NCBI RefSeq assembly: GCF_000725345.1
Contig: NZ_CP008852.1
Coordinates: 4,456,001-4,520,000, forward strand
Reading direction: 5' to 3'
Length of the DNA: 64,000 bases
Source: Pelosinus sp. UFO1
GTDB lineage: Bacteria > Bacillota > Negativicutes > DSM-13327
Shown: positions 26,690 through 34,959 of the stretch, piece after piece
Layout of the letters: the number at the start of each line of letters is the position of its first letter
Position numbering within the stretch: the first letter of the stretch is position 1
Position numbers and translations under genes: made by a program
The notes under the pieces: model-generated
What the model saw: only the letters and a program-made list of their open reading frames with translations
Databases searched by the model: none
What the model was told of the DNA's origin: nothing

Positions 26690-27802
26690 TTAAATTATCT
26701 GTAAATCAGCATGCAAAGCACCAGATGCTTTTATAGCCTGTAGTATTGAGATAATATCTCGCGGTGTAGCACCAATTGCATTTAATCCACGGACTACATC
26801 TCCTACACTTGCCGTTGATGGCAACACCATGATATTTGCCTTATCCTCGTTCACATTTACTGTAGTACTGTTCGTTGTCACAGTAGATCCGTTAGAAAAA
26901 GGTGGTGGCTGAGATACATCTGTCGTTTTTGTAATGCTAATACTAAGCCCACCTTGGGCAACAGCAACTTCGTCAATGGATACATTCGAACCCATGACAA
27001 TGGTGCCTGTACGCTCATTAATCACAATTCTTGCTATATTATCAGGATTAATATAAAGTTCCTCTATCGCTGCCACAAAACCTACCACATTACTTCCATA
27101 TCCACTGGGCACGGTTACAATAATCGTCCCTGGGTCCTTAGTTGTTGAAATGGAACCAAAGCGACTATCAATCGTATCAGCAATACGAGTTGCTGTAGTA
27201 AAATCGGGTTGGCTCAAAGACAAGGTAATGGATCCGTCTGAAGATACCAATTGTGTAGGAACATCACGTTCTACAATGGCTCCATTCGGAGTTGTACCCG
27301 TCGTAAGAAAGTTTTTTTGCTGGCTACTACCACCACCGCTAGCGATGTAGCCTCCTGTAGAAACAGGTCCTTGTCCTACGGCATACACTTGTCCATTCCC
27401 AGCCTTCAGAGGTGTTTGCAGTAAAATACCGCCTTGTAAACTCTTTGCGTCCCCCATAGAAGAAATCGTCACATCAATTGTATCACCAGGTTTTGCGAAA
27501 GCTGGTAATTGAGCAGTAACCATTACGGCAGCTACATTTTTCGATTTAAGTTGCGATTCAGTAACCGTTAACCCAAAACCTTTTAACATGTTGGCTACTG
27601 ACTGTCTTGTTTGAACTAGTGTATTGGAATCACCTGTGCCAGATAATCCAGTTACCAGTCCATATCCCACCAATTGATTTGCCCGTACACCTTGCACCTT
27701 TGCTACGTCTTTAATCCGTGTTACTGCACTAGACGCCATTGCAGTTGTCAGAACAGACATAGCACAAATCGCAATTGCAACACTAACCGCTAACTTACGC
27801 AT
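26690..27802 (-). CDS. flgI: flagellar P-ring protein FlgI
   Basis: 370 aa, full length. The signal peptide ends TAMA (about 24). Signature stretches include RIKDVAKVQGVRANQLVGYG, VGLSGTGDS-like GLVTGLSGTGDSNTLVQ, and INERTGTIVMGSNVSIDEVAVAQGG. FlgI forms the peptidoglycan-level bushing around the flagellar rod and needs FlgA for assembly. P and L rings are absent in monoderm Firmicutes, so this is direct evidence for an outer membrane. Confidence 0.96.
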   Translation of the reverse strand: MRKLAVSVAIAICAMSVLTTAMASSAVTRIKDVAKVQGVRANQLVGYGLVTGLSGTGDSNTLVQTRQSVANMLKGFGLTVTESQLKSKNVAAVMVTAQLPAFAKPGDTIDVTISSMGDAKSLQGGILLQTPLKAGNGQVYAVGQGPVSTGGYIASGGGSSQQKNFLTTGTTPNGAIVERDVPTQLVSSDGSITLSLSQPDFTTATRIADTIDSRFGSISTTKDPGTIIVTVPSGYGSNVVGFVAAIEELYINPDNIARIVINERTGTIVMGSNVSIDEVAVAQGGLSISITKTTDVSQPPPFSNGSTVTTNSTTVNVNEDKANIMVLPSTASVGDVVRGLNAIGATPRDIISILQAIKASGALHADLQII

Positions 27803-27815
27803 AATATCCTCCGTT

Positions 27816-28412
27816 TTAAAACAAGAAATTGAATAGTTGACTTATAATTCCTTGCCGTTGCTTCTTCGAAATAGGGCCATTACCATCCACTCGAATTTGC
27901 GCATTACCAATATAAGTAGATAATACTGTATTGTCTGATAGTATATCTTCAGGGCGAACCAGGCCGGAAACTGTAATTTTTTGTTCTTCACCATTTTGCT
28001 TAATGCTCTGTGTCCCTGAAATAACTAAAGTACCATTGGGTTTCACTTCGATAACCTGAGCCGACATTTGCCCCGTAACAGTATTTGTATTGGCAAGTGA
28101 ACCTTTTGCCGTAAAAGAATCAGAGTTACCAGCAGTGGCTGAAGCGATACCATGAAAAATTCCTGTACCTGCATTCATACTTGTGCTAGAAGTTTTAGAG
28201 TTACTTGCATTACCAACACGATTCGCGCTGGAACTTTCATTAATGATAATCGTAAGAGTATCACCGACTGCGCGGGCTTTATGATCAATAAATAAATTGG
28301 CAGACCCAGCATCACTCCACAAGGACATCGCTGATACTGAAGATGCTGCCATTGGCGCCAAACACAAGAAACCTAACGCCAAGCTAACAATAATCTTTGT
28401 TAGGTTAAACAT
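27816..28412 (-). CDS. flgH: flagellar L-ring protein FlgH, without a lipobox
   Basis: 198 aa. FlgH core motifs are present: LWSDAGSANLFIDHKARAVGDTLTIIINE (30-58) and the C-terminal GLVRPEDILSDNTVLSTYIGNAQIRVDGNGPIS. FlgH forms the outer-membrane ring of the flagellum. In Proteobacteria it is a lipoprotein, but here the signal ends SSVSA with no acceptable lipobox: the only early Cys, C17, lies in the hydrophobic core. It should therefore be cleaved by signal peptidase I and not be acylated. AAGG precedes the ATG. Confidence 0.93.
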   Translation of the reverse strand: MFNLTKIIVSLALGFLCLAPMAASSVSAMSLWSDAGSANLFIDHKARAVGDTLTIIINESSSANRVGNASNSKTSSTSMNAGTGIFHGIASATAGNSDSFTAKGSLANTNTVTGQMSAQVIEVKPNGTLVISGTQSIKQNGEEQKITVSGLVRPEDILSDNTVLSTYIGNAQIRVDGNGPISKKQRQGIISQLFNFLF

Positions 28413-28462
28413 TTTACACCTTCACTTTCGAATCACTACATAATTTAAATTACTTAAGAATC

Positions 28463-29446
28463 TTATGTACCTTTATACGTAAGCACCTCAACCGTGCTTT
28501 CATTTAACACTTTACCTAAAATAATTTTGTTGGAATTTGCATTTCTCACACGAATTAGTTGCCCTTCATATCCATCTTGCATGGCCTGACCAACTGCTGT
28601 TACTTCCATAGTAGCAATACGAGTTACCAAGGTTACGGAACTACTTCGTTTGATTACAATCGGTTTAACCACCATAGAATCCGTTAACACAGCACCTGGA
28701 GTTATTGAACGTCTAGCCATTAATCCCACAATTTTTTTCTTATCCATAATATAACCTGCTGCTAGCTTACCTGTATCCATACGCTCAAATCGTAAAGCAT
28801 CTTCTGTAATTAGATCTCCAGCATTGACCTCACGAGTGGCAACTGCTATCTGACGATATAGTTTTACATCAAATTTCAGTGGGAGTTTTGTAAATCTTTG
28901 TTCATTTACATTCGTAGTGATCAATACCGTTGTTGGAGTATTATAACGAATACCATAGGGTAACGAGGTACTAAGTACCACATTACCAATAGGAACCTGT
29001 ATTTCTTGTACATTACCAACGGATGAAATAACAAGATCATCATCCGTAACAGTAGAACCAACCTGGCTCCTAATCGCCGATATGGCCTTGTCAATTAAAG
29101 CTTGTCCACTAATACTTTGGGAACTACCGCTAACCGTAAGACTACTGGGTATCTCCCAAGTGATACCACTTAAATCCGCGCCTGTGGCTACTAAACGCAT
29201 ATCAAGCATTTCTTTTGTCAATACAAAACTACTACCAGGATGCGGAGCAGCACCTAATTGTAATTGGCCTAACCTCTGTACTTGTTCTAAACTGCCACCG
29301 CCAATATCAGCAATTTCTCCTAGTGTTATTGTTTTGCCATTCACAAAAGCGTGTTCAAAAATTGTAACAGCAACGCCTTGCGCCAGTGCAAGACTCAAGG
29401 AAAAGCAAAATTGCAATAAAATCAGCAATCCTATTTTCTTTCCCAT
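28463..29446 (-). CDS. flgA: flagella basal body P-ring formation protein FlgA
   Basis: 327 aa from the ATG at 29446 (AGG 8 nt upstream); a GTG at 29455 overlaps that site. Signal peptide ending LALA (about 22). The C-terminal half (about 195-325) is the SAF domain typical of FlgA, including VNAGDLITEDALRFERMD, VGLMARRSITPGAVLTDSMV and AVGQAMQDGYEGQLIRVRN. Longer than E. coli FlgA (about 220 aa) because of an extra N-terminal region. FlgA is the periplasmic chaperone of FlgI. Its coding region follows flgG by only 9 bp. Confidence 0.93.
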   Translation of the reverse strand: MGKKIGLLILLQFCFSLSLALAQGVAVTIFEHAFVNGKTITLGEIADIGGGSLEQVQRLGQLQLGAAPHPGSSFVLTKEMLDMRLVATGADLSGITWEIPSSLTVSGSSQSISGQALIDKAISAIRSQVGSTVTDDDLVISSVGNVQEIQVPIGNVVLSTSLPYGIRYNTPTTVLITTNVNEQRFTKLPLKFDVKLYRQIAVATREVNAGDLITEDALRFERMDTGKLAAGYIMDKKKIVGLMARRSITPGAVLTDSMVVKPIVIKRSSSVTLVTRIATMEVTAVGQAMQDGYEGQLIRVRNANSNKIILGKVLNESTVEVLTYKGT

Positions 29447-29455
29447 TGCTTTCAC

Positions 29456-30244
29456 CTAACGTTTCAGATTGGCAGCCTGCTCAAGCATGGTATCACAAGT
29501 GGTGATTGCTTTTGAATTCATTTCATAAGCTCTTTGAGCCACAATCATATTTACCATTTCATCAACAACGGAAACATTAGACATTTCTAACGTATTTTGT
29601 ACGATTGTACCTGCACTATCAGCACCTGGGTTACCAACTACTGCATTACCGGATGCTGCTGTTTCTTTTAACAAATTTTTCCCCATACTTTCAAGTCCCG
29701 CTGGATTTACGAATACTGCAAGCTGTAATTGTCCCAGTTCTTGAGGAGTCGTCTGACCAGATAGTGTTGCCGATACGCGACCATCTGAAGATACTGCAAG
29801 ATTAGTCGCCCCTTCTGGTACCGTGATAGCAGGTTCTATTGGATAACCTTCTGAAGTAACAATTCGTCCCTGGGAATCCTTTTTAAAAGAGCCATCACGC
29901 GTATAGGCCAATGTACCATCCGACAGAGTAACTTGAAAGAAACCTTCACCTTCAATTGCCATATCATAGGCATTTCCAGTCGTTTGAAAGCTACCCTCTG
30001 TATATACCTTTTGTGTAGCGACTTGACGCACACCATGTCCAATTTGTATGCCTGTAGGTAATTGAGTATCTGCTCCCGTAGCCGTGCCAGCTTGCCGTAT
30101 CGTTTGATACATCAAGTCCTCAAAATCGTTACGTACTTTTTTGAAACCTGTTGTATTGACATTCGCCAAGTTATTGGAAATAATATCTACATTTGACTGT
30201 TGGGCAGCCATACCTGACGCAGCTGTCCATAATGCCCTCATCAT
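29456..30244 (-). CDS. flgG: flagellar distal rod protein FlgG (FlhP position)
   Basis: 262 aa, standard length. N-terminal MMRALWTAASGMAAQQSNVD and NLANVNTTGFKK and the C-terminal VVDEMVNMIVAQRAYEMNSK are the hallmark heptad-rich ends of rod/hook proteins; the central domain includes TGIQIGHGVRQVATQKVYTEG, the FlgG-specific region. AGGAGG before the ATG. First gene of the flgG-A-H-I-J set. In Bacillus the gene at this position (flhP) also encodes a FlgG-type rod protein. Confidence 0.95.
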   Translation of the reverse strand: MMRALWTAASGMAAQQSNVDIISNNLANVNTTGFKKVRNDFEDLMYQTIRQAGTATGADTQLPTGIQIGHGVRQVATQKVYTEGSFQTTGNAYDMAIEGEGFFQVTLSDGTLAYTRDGSFKKDSQGRIVTSEGYPIEPAITVPEGATNLAVSSDGRVSATLSGQTTPQELGQLQLAVFVNPAGLESMGKNLLKETAASGNAVVGNPGADSAGTIVQNTLEMSNVSVVDEMVNMIVAQRAYEMNSKAITTCDTMLEQAANLKR

Positions 30245-30332
30245 AATAAAAATCCTCCTATGTATGTGCTTATCTGCTTCTACTTTTAAAGCAGTGCTAC
30301 AATCATTTTCTTGGAGATTACTCCTAATTATA

Positions 30333-30359
30333 TTATCGCAAAAACAGACAAAAAACTTA
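30333..30359 (-). promoter_or_regulatory. possible sigma-28 (sigma-D type) promoter of flgG
   Basis: Minus strand TAAG (30359-30356), 15 bp, TGCGATAA (30340-30333), compared with the known sigma-28 consensus TAAA-N15-GCCGATAW. Located between the flgF stop and flgG, about 90 nt before the flgG start. Confidence 0.4.
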
Positions 30360-30376
30360 AATTAATATTCTTAGTT

Positions 30377-31120
30377 TTAGATCTTGCCGACTTCACTTGC
30401 TGCTTTACCCAATAAATTGTCATGAGATTGAATTACTTTACCATTAATTTCATAAGCCCGGTAGTTAGAAATTAAATTCACCATTTCCCCAATCACATTT
30501 ACATTGGCCATTTCCAAAGCGCCTTGCCTTACGCCACCACTCGCCGGCTGACCTTGTTGCCCTGCAGGTGCAATATATAAACTCGCACCCTCTTTTTTCA
30601 TTTCTTTCTCATTCATAAAATCAGTTATTTCCAATTTGCCTACTTCATTACCATCAACAATCACACGTCCGTCGCTACCAACTGTCATTTTTCCACCGTT
30701 TATTATAATTGGGCCATTTTCTCCCAATACCCGATACCCATCGTTTGTAACAAGTTCGCCTCTTCTACTTTTGGCAAATGTGCCATTGCGAGTATAGCGT
30801 TTGCCTTGGGGAGTTTCCACCGCGAAGAAACCCTTCCCTTCAATTGCAAGATCAAAATCATTACCTGTAGTTTTTAGTGTACCAGTCGAGTGATCCGTCG
30901 CCACTTCATCCACCATGACCCCAACTCCCATACTACCGATAGTTGGAGATTCTGGACCATCATTCACCCGGGAAATAAGCATACTTGCAAAATCCTTAGT
31001 AATTGTCATGTCCTTTTTAAATCCAGCAGTATTAACATTTGCTAAATTATTTGAAATAACATCTGTACGCTGTGCCTCTGCTAACATACCTGACGCTGCA
31101 GTGTATAAACCACGAATCAT
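30377..31120 (-). CDS. flgF: flagellar rod protein FlgF (FlhO position)
   Basis: 247 aa. MIRGLYTAASGMLAEAQRTD, NLANVNTAGFKKDM and the C-terminal VIGEMVNLISNYRAYEINGK identify the rod/hook family; the shorter length and the FAVETPQGKRYTRNGTFAKS core fit FlgF/FlhO. It forms part of the proximal-distal rod junction. mbl lies 37 bp upstream, as with flhO in Bacillus. AAAGGAG before the ATG. Confidence 0.93.
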   Translation of the reverse strand: MIRGLYTAASGMLAEAQRTDVISNNLANVNTAGFKKDMTITKDFASMLISRVNDGPESPTIGSMGVGVMVDEVATDHSTGTLKTTGNDFDLAIEGKGFFAVETPQGKRYTRNGTFAKSRRGELVTNDGYRVLGENGPIIINGGKMTVGSDGRVIVDGNEVGKLEITDFMNEKEMKKEGASLYIAPAGQQGQPASGGVRQGALEMANVNVIGEMVNLISNYRAYEINGKVIQSHDNLLGKAASEVGKI

Positions 31121-31157
31121 GTTATCACTCCTTTTTTTACCCTAAAGCAAACTAATG

Positions 31158-32186
31158 TTAAGCAATACTACCTCGTTTTAGTGTTGTTAAACTATCTTCA
31201 AGAGTTCCCAAAGAATCTAAAGCTTTGCCTGTACCTAAGGCTACACAAGAAAGAGGATCTTCCGCTAGATAAGTAGGAATACCGGTTTCTTGCTGAATAA
31301 GCTTGTCCAAGCCATAAAGCATGGAGCCACCACCAGTCATTACAATACCTCTATCCATAATATCAGAGGACAATTCTGGAGGGGTGATTTCTAGCACTGT
31401 TTTTACTCTTTGCACAATAAGAGACACAGACTCATATAAGGCATCAAATGTCTCAGCTGAAGTTATTCGCAAGGTTTTAGGTAAACCAGACACTAAATCA
31501 CGTCCACGAATTTCCATACTCTCATTGCGGCCTGTGGCTAATGCTGTGCCTATATTGACTTTTATTTGTTCTGCCGTACGTTCACCGATCATAACATTAT
31601 ATTCCCGTTTAACATAACGTACTAAAGCTTCATCAAATTTGTCCCCACCGACTCTTAAAGACTCGCTTACCACAATGCCACCTAAACTAAGAACGGCTAC
31701 GTCGGTGGTACCGCCACCAATGTCGATTACCATGGAACCACAAGGCTCAGAAATATCTAAACCTGCACCAAGAGCTGCTGCCAAAGGTTCTTCAATTAAA
31801 TAGGTTTTTTTTGCACCTGCTTGTACAGCTGCCTCTAATACTGCCCGTTTTTCTACTGTAGTAACACCGGAGGGTATACATACCATAATACGTGGTTTAA
31901 AAAAGATTTTTCTAGGAACGACCTTTTGAATAAAATGACGTAGCATAGTCTCCGTCGTATCATAGTCAGCTATGACACCTTCTCTTAATGGGCGAATCGC
32001 AATAATATTGCCTGGTGTCCGGCCAAGCATACGACGTGCTTCTTCACCTACAGCCAATACTGTATTCGTATCACGATCAATCGCCACTACAGATGGCTCG
32101 CGTAGTACAATTCCCTTACCTTTTATGTATACCAATACGTTAGCAGTCCCTAAATCCACTCCAATGTCCATTGACATTCCAAACAT
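31158..32186 (-). CDS. mbl: rod shape-determining protein Mbl/MreB
   Basis: 342 aa bacterial actin that organises cell-wall elongation beneath the membrane. Actin-fold phosphate and connect motifs: DIGVDLGTANVLVYIKGKG (7-25), IDIGGGTTDVAVLSLGG (about 155-171) and GIVMTGGGSMLYGLD. The N-terminal MFGMSMD is a likely membrane-binding helix. Position between spoIIID and flgF matches Bacillus mbl rather than mreB, which normally sits with mreC-mreD; the paralogue choice rests on synteny. Confidence 0.94.
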   Translation of the reverse strand: MFGMSMDIGVDLGTANVLVYIKGKGIVLREPSVVAIDRDTNTVLAVGEEARRMLGRTPGNIIAIRPLREGVIADYDTTETMLRHFIQKVVPRKIFFKPRIMVCIPSGVTTVEKRAVLEAAVQAGAKKTYLIEEPLAAALGAGLDISEPCGSMVIDIGGGTTDVAVLSLGGIVVSESLRVGGDKFDEALVRYVKREYNVMIGERTAEQIKVNIGTALATGRNESMEIRGRDLVSGLPKTLRITSAETFDALYESVSLIVQRVKTVLEITPPELSSDIMDRGIVMTGGGSMLYGLDKLIQQETGIPTYLAEDPLSCVALGTGKALDSLGTLEDSLTTLKRGSIA

Positions 32187-32237
32187 GTGTAATCCCCTTC
32201 CATTCCACTAGTACTTGTCCATATTTTCTTTTTATTT

Positions 32238-32285
32238 AAACCACAAAGACAAAAATTTTACTAATCCCATGCGCCTTTGTGGTTA
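32238..32285. repeat. dispersed palindromic repeat, family A copy 5 (short, degenerate)
   Basis: Reduced copy: AAACCACAAAGAC and GCGCCTTTGTGGTTAA flank an A/T-rich centre. It lies in the 162-bp gap between spoIIID and mbl. Confidence 0.75.
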
Positions 32286-32348
32286 ATTAACTGTTTCTAA
32301 GTAAACAATGTTCACTTGCTTCCATTCTACATTAAAAAAGAAAATCCT

Positions 32349-32615
32349 TCATTTTTTGTCACTTTTTCCAACATCTTTATATTTTTTGCGAGTTGCTTCC
32401 CCACCACGGATATGGCGCTCTGCCTTATTTTGTTCTAGTATAACTCTTACTCGATTTGCCATTTTCTTATTTACTAACGGTAAACGTTCTATCATATCTT
32501 TATGTACTGTACTTTTACTTACACCAAAAACAATTGCTGATTGCCGCACTGTATGTTTGCTTTCTAAAATGTGCTGACAAATGTCCAATACCCTTTTACG
32601 GATATAATCTTTCAT
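32349..32615 (-). CDS. spoIIID: sporulation transcription factor SpoIIID
   Basis: 88 aa DNA-binding regulator of mother-cell gene expression, nearly full length for the family. MKDYIRKRVLDICQHILES is followed by a helix-turn-helix in TVRQSAIVFGVSKSTVHKDMIERL (about 25-48) and a basic C-terminal tail (RHIRGGEATRKKYKD) that contacts DNA in Bacillus SpoIIID. GAGGGG before the ATG. The spoIIID-mbl order is conserved across sporulating Firmicutes; its presence strongly supports sporulation capacity. Confidence 0.96.
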   Translation of the reverse strand: MKDYIRKRVLDICQHILESKHTVRQSAIVFGVSKSTVHKDMIERLPLVNKKMANRVRVILEQNKAERHIRGGEATRKKYKDVGKSDKK

Positions 32616-32666
32616 ACTTATTCTGCCCCCTCACCTGCTTTGCTAATATATATGCGGACAAAATAA

Positions 32667-32690
32667 AAAAAAGCACTATTGTGCTTTTTA
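32667..32690 (-). terminator. short intrinsic terminator upstream of spoIIID
   Basis: AAAAGCAC (32671-32678) and GTGCTTTT around a 4-nt loop with A- and T-rich flanks on both sides. It could terminate transcription from either strand, isolating spoIIID from spoIIQ. Confidence 0.7.
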
Positions 32691-32700
32691 AAGGTTACTA

Positions 32701-32939
32701 TTTTTATCCGATGACTAAACCGCTCTAAGATTCCTATCTTCATCTCGTTAACAGTCTGTAATTCCCTGCCCTTGACGGTCAGGGAAACAGGCTGTAAACT
32801 CGAAATAAGTTCGCTCTAAGGGTCTCCGGACCCAAGGCTCACTTATTTAAGTGGGAGTTAAGAGCGGCTAAGTCCCTGGATAAGTGCGATTAAGATTCAA
32901 ATGGAGTTAAAACTCCATCTGAATCAAGTCTTCTTTATT
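32701..32939. repeat. structured repeat, family C copy 1 (long form)
   Basis: 239 bp between spoIIID and spoIIQ, reaching the spoIIQ stop. The outer parts are nearly identical to copy 2: GATGACTAAACCGCTCTAA at the left, and AAGAGCGGCTAAGTCCCTGG, then ATGGAGTTAAAACTCCAT, at the right. GACTAAACCGCTCT can pair with AGAGCGGCTAAGTC. About 100 bp between the arms, absent from copy 2, holds further hairpins: a CCCTG/CAGGG stem (32764-32787) and GGGTCTCCGGACCC (32820-32833). Resembles a structured RNA or a mobile palindromic element; not a known class to me. Confidence 0.8.
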
Positions 32940-33663
32940 CTTTGCTTACTACTAACTTAGGGTCGATATATTCATCACCCTTTTTGATTGCTAAATGCAA
33001 GTGATAGTATGGCTCGGCATCAGAATTGCCCATCTTCCCAATTTCTTCACCCGCTTTGATAAAACTTCCTTTGGCGATTTTAGCGTTTGATAAGGAACCA
33101 TAATAAACTTTATATATATCATTTTTCACGATTACAGTTAAGCCACTCGTTTTATCTTGAAAGATATCACTCACCTGACCATCCTGTATGGCAGATACCT
33201 TCTGCCCTTGTGCTCCCAATATGTCAATACCCGTATGAAAACGCCACTCATTATATAAAGGATGCATTTGCCAGCCAAAGTCAACTTTAATTTGCCCCTT
33301 GACTCCATGGAAATCCTTTGACGTAATCATTGGTTCTTGTTTTTTTGTTATTTCAGGACTTGCGGCAGTAACAGATTGAGAACTCTCTTTACTTCTTTCA
33401 TCGGTTACTGCCGGACTTGGGATAATTACAACTTGCTGCTTTACTTCTTGCACTGGACCTGCTATTATTTCTTGCCGTTTACTTTGTAATCCCATTAATA
33501 CACTTACCATCAACACAAGAGCGAGCGCCAGCAAACCAACTCCAGTATATAAGTTTTTAAAAGAAATTCGTTCTGAAGAAAACCTTGGTTTTGGCAATAC
33601 AGTATTGATTCTTTTTAAATAAAATGCTATAGAGGACAGGGTATCAAACTTCAATTTGGACAT
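32935..33663 (-). CDS. spoIIQ: SpoIIQ-like M23 peptidase domain protein with intact metal site
   Basis: 242 aa: one membrane segment (41-58), a linker, and a LytM/M23 domain (about 125-235). H143 and D147 (HTGID) and the H221-L-H223 motif are all present, the full zinc-binding set. In Bacillus SpoIIQ the domain is degenerate, while clostridial versions keep the site. SpoIIQ sits in the forespore membrane and pairs with SpoIIIAH during engulfment. Position between spoIID and spoIIID agrees. GAGGTG before the ATG. Confidence 0.88.
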   Translation of the reverse strand: MSKLKFDTLSSIAFYLKRINTVLPKPRFSSERISFKNLYTGVGLLALALVLMVSVLMGLQSKRQEIIAGPVQEVKQQVVIIPSPAVTDERSKESSQSVTAASPEITKKQEPMITSKDFHGVKGQIKVDFGWQMHPLYNEWRFHTGIDILGAQGQKVSAIQDGQVSDIFQDKTSGLTVIVKNDIYKVYYGSLSNAKIAKGSFIKAGEEIGKMGNSDAEPYYHLHLAIKKGDEYIDPKLVVSKE

Positions 33664-33731
33664 ACTATCACCTCATGCTAAGTATGTCCTTTCTATGATA
33701 TTTTTAAACAGCTTCTAGCTATAATTATAAG

Positions 33732-33834
33732 AAAAGACTCGGCTTGTACCAAGTCCTCTGACGCAGGCAGAAGCCTTAGTCGTTCTCACTTGGAATCAAG
33801 AAAGTGTTATACTTTCTGGTTCCGTAAGAAAAAA
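33732..33834 (-). repeat. structured repeat, family B copy 1
   Basis: About 103 bp just downstream of spoIID. Plus-strand order: hairpin GACTCGG/CCAAGTC (33736-33755), GACGCAGGCAGAAGCCTTAG (33760-33779), and a long hairpin GGAATCAAGAAAGT/ACTTTCTGGTTCC (33792-33823), then an A run. On the minus (sense) strand the last hairpin ends in TTTTC, terminator-like. Two near copies follow at 35198 and 37535. Confidence 0.85.
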
Positions 33835-33846
33835 TCCTCCCATAAT

Positions 33847-34839
33847 CTAGGAAGCATAGATATTTTTAAGAGCTACTCCCGTATAGTACTGGGTAATGAT
33901 TTGACGAAAATCATGACCATCTTTCGCCATACCATTAGCCCCATATTGGCATAAACCCACACCATGACCGTAGCCAATTGTATTAAAAACCATTTTTCCA
34001 TCTTCAATTGCTACGTTAAAGTTGCTAGAACGCAAATCCATTTTTTCGCGAATCTCAGCTCCTGATAAAATTTTACTGCCAATACGCACTTGGCCTACCC
34101 TGCCTGATTCTGTTGTGCTGACAATCTGCGCTGGCCCGCTACCTCCGTTTTGCATGGTTGCTACTACTTGGGTTTCCGGCCCTAGTATTTGTTCTACTTG
34201 TGCCAACGTAAATTCTTTCTTGTCATGATAGCGGGGTGATTTTTGATCCCAGTTGCAAGGCACACTAATTAAATATGGATAGTCAAAGCCCCATACTTCT
34301 TTGGCACTGGCTGTCCGTTCCCCACTCGTCGAATGAAATACTGCCTGAATAAGTTCTCCGTTATAAGTCGCTACTTGGCCCCTTGTTTCCTCTACTGCTC
34401 GGCTGATCTTACTCCAATAACGATCATAATTCGTCCCCCAGCGTTCTTTTAATTTTGTCTCATTTTGCCAAGCTTGACTTTGCCTAAAATCAGTACTTAC
34501 GTCTGCACCAGGTTGTTCTGCAATTCCACTGCCACCAAATGCGACCATGCTTTTAACCGCGTAGGTCCTCGCTGCAACCGCCTGGGCTTTTAATGCCTCC
34601 AACTCAAACTCTGCAGGCATTTCTGCCGCTACAACCCCTTTAATATATTCTTCGAGATTCATTTCAACAATTTTATTCTGCTCGTGAAGATATACTCTTA
34701 TTAATATATGTTCTCCCTTCGCCACGTTCTCACTCCTATCTGAACTTGGTTCTCTATTGAAGCCGCCCACTACCAGAGCCGGAACAATAATAACCAGCAC
34801 CAATACTAACAATACAGCGCATGCTATTATTTTCTTCAC
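33847..34839 (-). CDS. spoIID: stage II sporulation protein SpoIID (lytic transglycosylase)
   Basis: 330 aa, one membrane anchor (4-26). The catalytic Glu is E73 in GVVAAEMPAEFELEALKAQAVA, corresponding to E88 of Bacillus SpoIID. Further SpoIID/LytB motifs: HSTSGERTASAKEVWG, GYGHGVGLCQYGANGMAKDG and the C-terminal ITQYYTGVALKN. SpoIID degrades peptidoglycan during forespore engulfment together with SpoIIP and SpoIIM. GTG start with GGGGAGGGG upstream, preceded by a sigma-E-like promoter. Confidence 0.95.
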   Translation of the reverse strand: MKKIIACAVLLVLVLVIIVPALVVGGFNREPSSDRSENVAKGEHILIRVYLHEQNKIVEMNLEEYIKGVVAAEMPAEFELEALKAQAVAARTYAVKSMVAFGGSGIAEQPGADVSTDFRQSQAWQNETKLKERWGTNYDRYWSKISRAVEETRGQVATYNGELIQAVFHSTSGERTASAKEVWGFDYPYLISVPCNWDQKSPRYHDKKEFTLAQVEQILGPETQVVATMQNGGSGPAQIVSTTESGRVGQVRIGSKILSGAEIREKMDLRSSNFNVAIEDGKMVFNTIGYGHGVGLCQYGANGMAKDGHDFRQIITQYYTGVALKNIYAS

Positions 34840-34873
34840 ACTTGCCCCTCCCCTTGCTCTACATAACCACTAC

Positions 34874-34902
34874 ATTCTATGCCAAGCTTTGGGCAAGTAT
34901 GA
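34874..34902 (-). promoter_or_regulatory. sigma-E-like promoter of spoIID
   Basis: Minus strand TCATACT (34902-34896), 14 bp, CATAGAAT (34881-34874), about 35 nt before the spoIID start. The known sigma-E consensus is kmATATT-N14/15-CATACANT; each box differs at one position. spoIID is a sigma-E gene in Bacillus. Confidence 0.65.
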
Positions 34903-34959
34903 CCGGGAAAGAGGATTAAGAAAAAGATACATTTTGCAAACACATAAAGAGAAAACACC

